This document shows, piece after piece, positions 24,201 to 28,693 of a stretch of 28,693 bases of DNA. Position numbers and translations under genes: made by a program. Within the stretch, counting starts at the first letter, position 1, and the number at the start of each line of letters is the position of its first letter. Location: contig QAKV01000001.1 of assembly GCA_003343625.1 (NCBI GenBank), positions 1 to 28,693 on the forward strand, in the 5' to 3' direction. The notes under the pieces are model-generated. The model searched no databases and had not been told where the DNA came from. It worked only from the letters and a program-made list of their open reading frames with translations. The stretch comes from Clostridiales bacterium (GTDB taxonomy: Bacteria > Bacillota > Clostridia > Lachnospirales > Lachnospiraceae).

Positions 24201-25521
24201 TGTCAACAGCGCTTTTTTGAGCTGGAGCGCTATCGAACGGCTGCGGCAGGGCATCGATGCGGTGGATCTTAGGACGGTGCCTTCCGCAGTGGGCGGGGAC
24301 GAAGAGGCCCGGCATGGAGTCGTGCTGGCCAAGAGCACGCCCGCCAAAAAATACGGTGTAACCACGGGCGAACCTCTGGCTTCGGCCAGGAGGAAGTGCC
24401 CGGGGCTGATCGTGATCCGCCCGGATTTTCAGGTCTATGTGAAGCAGTCCAATCGGTTGCGGAAGCTGCTGGGGAAATATACGGATCGGGTTATCCCCTA
24501 CAGCATCGACGAAGCATGGGCGGAATTCGAGGGCTTTGGGCAGTTGTATGGGGACCCGGAAGCTTTCGCCAATCGCCTGAGGGAGGAAATCCGGGAGACG
24601 CTGGGATTTACGGTGAACATCGGAGTCTCGACCAACCGTCTTCTGTCCAAAATGGCGGGGGATTTCAAAAAGCCGGATATGGTTCACACCCTGTTTCCGG
24701 AAGAAATTTCCGAAAAACTCTGGCCCCTGCCGGCAGGAAAGCTCCTTTTCGTGGGGCGTGCGGCCGCAGAAAAGCTCAAAAGCTTGGGAATCTATACCAT
24801 CGGCGACCTGGCAAAATCCGATCCGGAGATGTTGAAAGCCCATATGAAAAAGCACGGGGAAGCGCTTTGGCAGTACGCCTGGGGCCGGGAGCCGGACGAT
24901 CTGTTCGGGATTCATGCGGAAAACAAAGGCTATGGCAATAGCGTGACCACGGCGGAGGATGTGACGGATGAGCGATCCGCCCGTCAGATTTTGCTGTCCT
25001 TATGCGAGACAGTAGGGATTCGACTGCGGACGGATCACAGAAAGGCCGGGGCGGTATCCGTGGGAATGCGGACGGGAAATTTCGAGAACAGCAGCAGACA
25101 GATGCAGCTGGATTCCGCCACGGACGTGACGGAAGAATTGTTTCGGGCGGCCTGTACGCTTTTAATGCGCATGTGGGACGGCCATAAGCCGCTGCGCCTT
25201 TTGAACGTGACGGCCACCAGGCTGACGGAGGAAGAATACCGTCAGTACAGCCTGTTCGACCGGGTGGATTACGAAAAGCTGGAGAAGGCCGACCGTGCCA
25301 TGGACAGCATCCGATCCCGGTTCGGGGAGGATGCCGTCATGCGGGCCAGTTTTTTGAAAAGCAAGGTCTCGCCCACGGGAGGCGGACTCAACAGGGAAAA
25401 GCGAAAGGAGCGCATGAACGAGGGGCGCGTGGAAAAAGAGGAGGAAATGGAAAATGGCAAAAACGGGGATTTTTTCGCAGAGAATGTTGCGGCACGGGGA
25501 GGAGCTGAGGGAAATCTATGA
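24175..25521 (+). CDS. dinB: DNA polymerase IV (Y-family, DinB)
   Basis: 448 residues, with GGAGGGGGGAG upstream. Palm-domain catalytic acids are Asp9 (FHIDVNSAF) and the Asp112-Glu113 pair (YSIDEAW). NIGVSTNRLLSKMAGDFKKPD and VGRAAAEKLKSLGIYTIGDL are typical Y-family motifs, the latter being the helix-hairpin-helix of the thumb. The little-finger domain spans about 250-350, and a beta-clamp binding peptide QYSLF lies at 357-361. A further segment of about 75 residues follows, ending in a charged tail that overlaps the next gene. It performs translesion DNA synthesis. No SOS (LexA) box is apparent next to it because it is embedded in an operon. Confidence 0.94.
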   Translation: MGKIVFHIDVNSAFLSWSAIERLRQGIDAVDLRTVPSAVGGDEEARHGVVLAKSTPAKKYGVTTGEPLASARRKCPGLIVIRPDFQVYVKQSNRLRKLLGKYTDRVIPYSIDEAWAEFEGFGQLYGDPEAFANRLREEIRETLGFTVNIGVSTNRLLSKMAGDFKKPDMVHTLFPEEISEKLWPLPAGKLLFVGRAAAEKLKSLGIYTIGDLAKSDPEMLKAHMKKHGEALWQYAWGREPDDLFGIHAENKGYGNSVTTAEDVTDERSARQILLSLCETVGIRLRTDHRKAGAVSVGMRTGNFENSSRQMQLDSATDVTEELFRAACTLLMRMWDGHKPLRLLNVTATRLTEEEYRQYSLFDRVDYEKLEKADRAMDSIRSRFGEDAVMRASFLKSKVSPTGGGLNREKRKERMNEGRVEKEEEMENGKNGDFFAENVAARGGAEGNL

Positions 25522-27298
25522 GGAGCTCTATGGCGACGGAGCTTCCTATGAACGCCTGGTCGAAATGATGGAGCGCTATAGCGCGTCCCGCTCCGTCCAG
25601 CTCAAAAGTCTGGATCGGAAGCGGGAAAAGGATCCGGACTGGTATAAGGGCAGCGAAATGCTGGGCGTGACCATGTATCCGAAACTCTTCGCAGGCGGCT
25701 TAAAGGGGCTGATGGAGAGGCTGGATTATCTGTCCGAACAGGGGATTACCTATCTGCATCTCATGCCCCTGTTGAAAATGCCCCATCCGATGAATGACGG
25801 CGGCTACGCGGTAGAGGATTTTCGAACGGTGGATGAAGAGATCGGAACCAATGAGGAGCTGGAAGAACTGACGAAGGAATTGCGCAAACGCAGGATAAGC
25901 CTCTGCCTGGACGTGGTCATGAACCACACGGCGAACTCCCACGAATGGGCCGTTCGCGCCAGAGCCGGGGAACAGGAGTATATCGACAGATACCAGTGCT
26001 ACGATACCTACGACATTCCGTCTCAGTTCGAGAGAACCATGCCTCAGGTATTCCCGTCCACAGCGCCCGGCAATTTCACCTGGTGCGAGGAGATGAAAAA
26101 ATACGTGCTGACCACATTCTATCCCTACCAGTGGGATTTGAACTATCACAATCCCACGGTGTTCAACGAGATGACGGAAAATATCCTGTTTCTGGCGAAT
26201 ATGGGGGTGGAGATTTTCCGGATCGATGCGGTGCCTTACATATGGAAGGAACTGGGTACCAACTGCCGGAATCTCCCCCAGGTGCACAAAATCGTCCGGA
26301 TGCTGCGCATCATTCTGGAGACGGTCTGCCCGGCTGTGATTTTAAAGGGCGAAGTGGTGATGGCGCCCCGGGAACTGCCGGCCTATTTCGGAACGCCGGA
26401 GCGTCCGGAATGCCATATGCTCTACGGCGTCTCCAGCATGGTGAACCTGTGGGCGGCCCTGGCGACCCAGGATACGAGGCTTTTGAAGCAGCAGATGGAC
26501 GTGATTCACAGCTTGCCGGGGAACTGCTTCTTCGTCAATTATTTACGCTGCCATGATGACATCGGCTGGGGGCTGGACGAGGAAGAAGAGAGGCGGCTGA
26601 TGATCGATCCCCTTTTGCATAAGGAATACCTGTACCGTTTTTTCGAAGGAACTTTCCCCAACAGCTTTGCCAGAGGAGAACTGTACAATTTTGACCCGGT
26701 GACCCGTGACGCCAGAAGCTGCGGCACTACCGCCAGCCTGTGCGGAATCGAGAAGGGGGGATTCGAAGGGGATCGGGCGCAGGTGGAGATGGGAATCCGG
26801 AGGGATCTGCTGATGCATGCCGCCTGCATGAGCCTGGAAGGATTCACCATGCTCTCGAGCGGGGATGAAATCGGTCAGGTCAACGATTACAGCTATAAGG
26901 AGAATCCCGATACTGCTGCGGACAGCCGTTATCTGCACAGAAGCCCTTTCAACTGGGAGAACGCCTCCCTGCGCGATAAGCCGGGGACTGTACAGTACGA
27001 AATCTGGGAGGGCCTGAAGCGGATGGAAGCCCTGCGGAAAAAGGATCCCTGCTTCGGAAAGGAAGCGGAAGTTTCCACCTGGGACACGCTCACGCCCAAG
27101 GTGTTCGCTATCCGACGCACTGTTCCGGGACGGGAGATGGTATGTTTGTCCAACTTTTCCGGAGATCCACAGCGCGCTCACCTGCCCTCTCTGGGAGGAG
27201 AGTATGAGGATCTTTTCGCCGGGGAAAGGGTATCCCCTTCCGGAGTGGAGCTGGCGCCCTATCAGTATCGCTGGATCGTGAAGGAGACGGAAGGATGA
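25454..27298 (+). CDS. Amylosucrase-like GH13 alpha-glucan enzyme
   Basis: 614 residues, starting at the ATG after AGGAGG (nine bases). It is a GH13 (alpha-amylase superfamily) TIM-barrel enzyme most like amylosucrases: YLHLMPLLKMP (100-110), DVVMNHTANSHEWA, the catalytic nucleophile Asp258 in FRIDAVPYIWKELGTNC, the acid/base Glu300 in LKGEVVMAPRE, and the transition-state Asp368 in VNYLRCHDDIGWG. No signal peptide is visible, so it is intracellular and could use sucrose or a maltodextrin/glucan donor; I cannot tell which. It overlaps dinB by 68 bases, an unusually large overlap. Confidence 0.88.
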   Translation: MAKTGIFSQRMLRHGEELREIYEELYGDGASYERLVEMMERYSASRSVQLKSLDRKREKDPDWYKGSEMLGVTMYPKLFAGGLKGLMERLDYLSEQGITYLHLMPLLKMPHPMNDGGYAVEDFRTVDEEIGTNEELEELTKELRKRRISLCLDVVMNHTANSHEWAVRARAGEQEYIDRYQCYDTYDIPSQFERTMPQVFPSTAPGNFTWCEEMKKYVLTTFYPYQWDLNYHNPTVFNEMTENILFLANMGVEIFRIDAVPYIWKELGTNCRNLPQVHKIVRMLRIILETVCPAVILKGEVVMAPRELPAYFGTPERPECHMLYGVSSMVNLWAALATQDTRLLKQQMDVIHSLPGNCFFVNYLRCHDDIGWGLDEEEERRLMIDPLLHKEYLYRFFEGTFPNSFARGELYNFDPVTRDARSCGTTASLCGIEKGGFEGDRAQVEMGIRRDLLMHAACMSLEGFTMLSSGDEIGQVNDYSYKENPDTAADSRYLHRSPFNWENASLRDKPGTVQYEIWEGLKRMEALRKKDPCFGKEAEVSTWDTLTPKVFAIRRTVPGREMVCLSNFSGDPQRAHLPSLGGEYEDLFAGERVSPSGVELAPYQYRWIVKETEG

Positions 27299-27356
27299 TT
27301 TCCGCCGGGGAAAATAGCTGCTGCCCAACCGCCAACCACAATTTATAAAAAAAAGA

Positions 27357-27384
27357 TTGACTTTCTGGTAAAAATAGCTATAAT
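27357..27384 (+). promoter_or_regulatory. Promoter of the first tRNA-Leu gene
   Basis: TTGACT (27357-27362), a 16-base spacer and TATAAT (27379-27384), 12 bases before the tRNA 5' end. Confidence 0.75.
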
Positions 27385-27396
27385 ATAATTTGTCGT

Positions 27397-27480
27397 GCAG
27401 GAATGGCGGAATTGGCAGACGCGTACGGTTCAGGTCCGTATGGTAGCAATACCATGAGAGTTCAAGTCTCTTTTCCTGCA
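27397..27480 (+). tRNA. tRNA-Leu (anticodon CAG)
   Basis: An 84-base class II tRNA. The acceptor GCAGGAA pairs with TTCCTGC and the discriminator base is A. The D-loop region is GGAATTGGCAGAC. The anticodon stem TACGG/CCGTA holds the loop TTCAGGT with anticodon CAG (leucine, CTG codons). A long variable arm (TGGTAGCAATACCA) and a T-loop GTTCAAGTC are present. CCA is not encoded. Confidence 0.95.
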
Positions 27481-27495
27481 CTCATTTTATATCAG

Positions 27496-27530
27496 AGACG
27501 GCGATATCCATCGTGATATCGCCGTCTTTG
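27496..27530 (+). terminator. Hairpin terminator after the first tRNA-Leu
   Basis: 27496-27508 pairs perfectly with 27515-27527 (13 bp) around a 6-base loop, followed by a weak TTGCATTTC tail. It lies between the tRNA and the 3' end of the convergent acetyltransferase. Confidence 0.65.
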
Positions 27531-27542
27531 CATTTCATGAAA

Positions 27543-28310
27543 TCAACGATTCATTTCAGCCACAAAGTCTGACGATTTTATCGTCATTTCTGTCCAGGCG
27601 GGCCGAAATCCGCTCCGTATCGCATTTCTGGCGGAGCCTATGTTCGCCCATGCGCAGCAATAGAAAGGGATTTTCCCACGATCGAGGATTTCCCGGGCCA
27701 GGTTCGATGTCAGGGCGGAAGCGATTCCTTTGCGTCGATACCCGGGAAGCACATCCACCCCTATTTGCCACATGGTGTCGCAGTCGGCCGAGCAGGCGGC
27801 CAGACCGACCAATCGATTGCCGTCGTATGCGCCGACCCCCAAAACGTCCAGCTCCCTGCGCTTTTCACAGAGTGCATTTGACCATTCCGGGACATAAAGG
27901 GAAGAAAAATCCTGCGCTGTGAGCGTTTTTAAGGGATAGGGGCAGACCGACGGCGTAATCTGCGTCATGTCGGGAAGAAAGTATTCGGCCATAAAGCAGA
28001 CCTGCATATCATACGCCGAAAATGCGCGGTTGAGGATATGCATATGGGGTGTTTCAAAACAGCGCTCCCGGGGATACTTCTCTATATATGCCCTGACGAT
28101 CTCCTCATATTTCGATTCGATGGACGCCACCACATTATTTCCGTATGAGATCAGATTACATGCCAGGGGCAGTTCCAGATACCTGCGGGCGGCCGGATTT
28201 TTCTTTGAGTATGCTATGACGTTTTCCGCTCTGGAGAAATCCATCGCGGAGCAATTCGCATCTATGGCCGATTGTTCCATAGCGGCCAGCAGTATGTCGT
28301 GATTGTTCAT
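27543..28310 (-). CDS. GNAT-family N-acetyltransferase
   Basis: 255 residues from the ATG at 28310, which has GGAGGG four bases upstream; a longer frame to 28424 passes back through the promoter and is rejected. The C-terminal half is a GNAT domain: LDVLGVGAYDGNRLVGLAACS, then the acetyl-CoA loop VLPGYRRKGIASALTSNLA with RRKGIA as the Q/RxxGxG/A motif, and ANIGSARNAIRSGF as the closing helix/strand. The N-terminal half (about 1-115) is helical and of unknown role. Acetyl-CoA dependent acyl transfer to an unknown amine is likely. It sits alone, antisense, between two identical tRNA genes. Confidence 0.85.
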   Translation of the reverse strand: MNNHDILLAAMEQSAIDANCSAMDFSRAENVIAYSKKNPAARRYLELPLACNLISYGNNVVASIESKYEEIVRAYIEKYPRERCFETPHMHILNRAFSAYDMQVCFMAEYFLPDMTQITPSVCPYPLKTLTAQDFSSLYVPEWSNALCEKRRELDVLGVGAYDGNRLVGLAACSADCDTMWQIGVDVLPGYRRKGIASALTSNLAREILDRGKIPFYCCAWANIGSARNAIRSGFRPAWTEMTIKSSDFVAEMNR

Positions 28311-28375
28311 GTGTCCCTCCGTTTCAGAAGAGGCCTTCGGATGGAGCCCCTTTTCAGGATGAATTCCGTCACTTG

Positions 28376-28404
28376 ATTGTATCAGATTTTCCGGTAAATC
28401 ACAA
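28376..28404 (-). promoter_or_regulatory. Promoter of the GNAT gene
   Basis: Read on the minus strand: TTGTGA (28399-28404), a 17-base spacer and TACAAT (28376-28381) with TGA immediately upstream as an extended -10. Confidence 0.65.
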
Positions 28405-28439
28405 ATGGAAAAATGGAAATGCAAATATTGTAAAAACAG

Positions 28440-28468
28440 TTGACATTTTGGAGGATTTCCTTTATACT
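28440..28468 (+). promoter_or_regulatory. Promoter of the second tRNA-Leu gene
   Basis: A perfect TTGACA (28440-28445), a 17-base spacer and TATACT (28463-28468), 12 bases before the tRNA. It is stronger than that of the first copy by consensus. Confidence 0.8.
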
Positions 28469-28480
28469 AATTATCGTCGC

Positions 28481-28564
28481 GCAGGAATGGCGGAATTGGC
28501 AGACGCGTACGGTTCAGGTCCGTATGGTAGCAATACCATGAGAGTTCAAGTCTCTTTTCCTGCA
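28481..28564 (+). tRNA. tRNA-Leu (anticodon CAG), second identical copy
   Basis: All 84 bases read the same as the copy at 27397-27480, including acceptor stem, CAG anticodon and long variable arm. The flanks on both sides differ, so the duplication does not extend beyond the tRNA. CCA is not encoded. Confidence 0.95.
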
Positions 28565-28574
28565 TCGATTATGG

Positions 28575-28607
28575 AAAGGCCCGGTTTGCAAAAATCGGTC
28601 CTTTTTT
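28575..28607 (+). terminator. Hairpin terminator after the second tRNA-Leu
   Basis: AAAGGCCCG (28575-28583) pairs with 28596-28604 with one mismatch, and the stem end runs into six T (28602-28607). Confidence 0.6.
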
Positions 28608-28647
28608 CGTACGATAGGAAATTTCATTTCCTATCGTATAAAAAAAG
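28601..28647. repeat. Long imperfect inverted repeat
   Basis: A 13-bp perfect stem (28610-28622 with 28626-28638, 3-base loop) is extended by C-T6 on the left and A7-G on the right that can also pair, across a short mismatch. Its T-run comes before the stem in the plus direction and its A-run after, so it is not an ordinary terminator read either way. It may be an intergenic repeat element. Confidence 0.55.
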
Positions 28648-28693
28648 ACGCTCCGCTGAGGATGCGCACTCGCGCGAAAAGTAGAGTGTTGCC

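Noticed and set aside
27397..28564. Integrated element using tRNA-Leu as attachment sites
   Set aside because: There is no integrase, and the repeat is the whole tRNA rather than a 3'-end fragment.
28373..28684. Open frame of 103 codons across the second tRNA
   Set aside because: It runs through the tRNA gene and terminator, so it is not a credible gene.
1..28693. CRISPR array or insertion sequence
   Set aside because: No regularly spaced repeats, transposase genes or paired terminal repeats were seen.

Overview
The window looks like chromosome from a fairly GC-rich member of the Firmicutes/Clostridia, probably Lachnospiraceae-like. The evidence is strong AGGAGG-type ribosome binding sites, sigma-A promoters (TTGaca/TATAAT, often with an extended -10), T-tailed hairpin terminators, an anaerobe-type molybdenum hydroxylase, HflKC, and a DinB/DUF2974/amylosucrase-like run. 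This taxonomic call is inference; no rRNA or other decisive marker is present.

Layout. 1-481: the tail of a gene cut by the left edge, then about 370 bases without an intact gene. 482-2247 (minus): an AraC-family regulator followed by a Cof-type HAD phosphatase. 2480-5936 (plus): the most unusual part, a two-gene unit in which both proteins end in a ryanodine-receptor (RyR) type domain. The first has a two-helix ion-channel-like pore with a degenerate selectivity filter, two Rossmann/RCK-like domains and RyR. The second has an HD phosphohydrolase domain and RyR. I read this as a nucleotide-sensing membrane effector with its partner enzyme, possibly a stress or anti-phage system.

6074-15556: a molybdenum/purine module. 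A three-subunit xanthine-dehydrogenase-type hydroxylase (minus) diverges, through overlapping back-to-back promoters, from a plus-strand operon. That operon encodes a FecB/FecCD/ABC-ATPase transporter (molybdate is my inferred substrate), a ModE-type DNA-binding protein and a P-loop NTPase fused to a MocA-like cytidylyltransferase. An NCS2 xanthine/uracil-type permease with its own promoter follows and ends at a clear terminator. Together these would import metal, finish the cofactor, import the purine and oxidise it.

15765-27298 (plus) is mostly housekeeping: a DUF2156 protein and an M18 aminopeptidase; a stand-alone phosphoribosyltransferase-fold protein lacking the usual acidic PRPP-loop residues; then a tightly packed run of glycerate kinase, HflK, HflC, an MBL-fold hydrolase, a DUF2974 alpha/beta hydrolase, DNA polymerase IV and an amylosucrase-like GH13 enzyme, with many start/stop overlaps. 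27397-28564: two identical tRNA-Leu(CAG) genes flank a minus-strand GNAT acetyltransferase. The window ends in a long imperfect hairpin.
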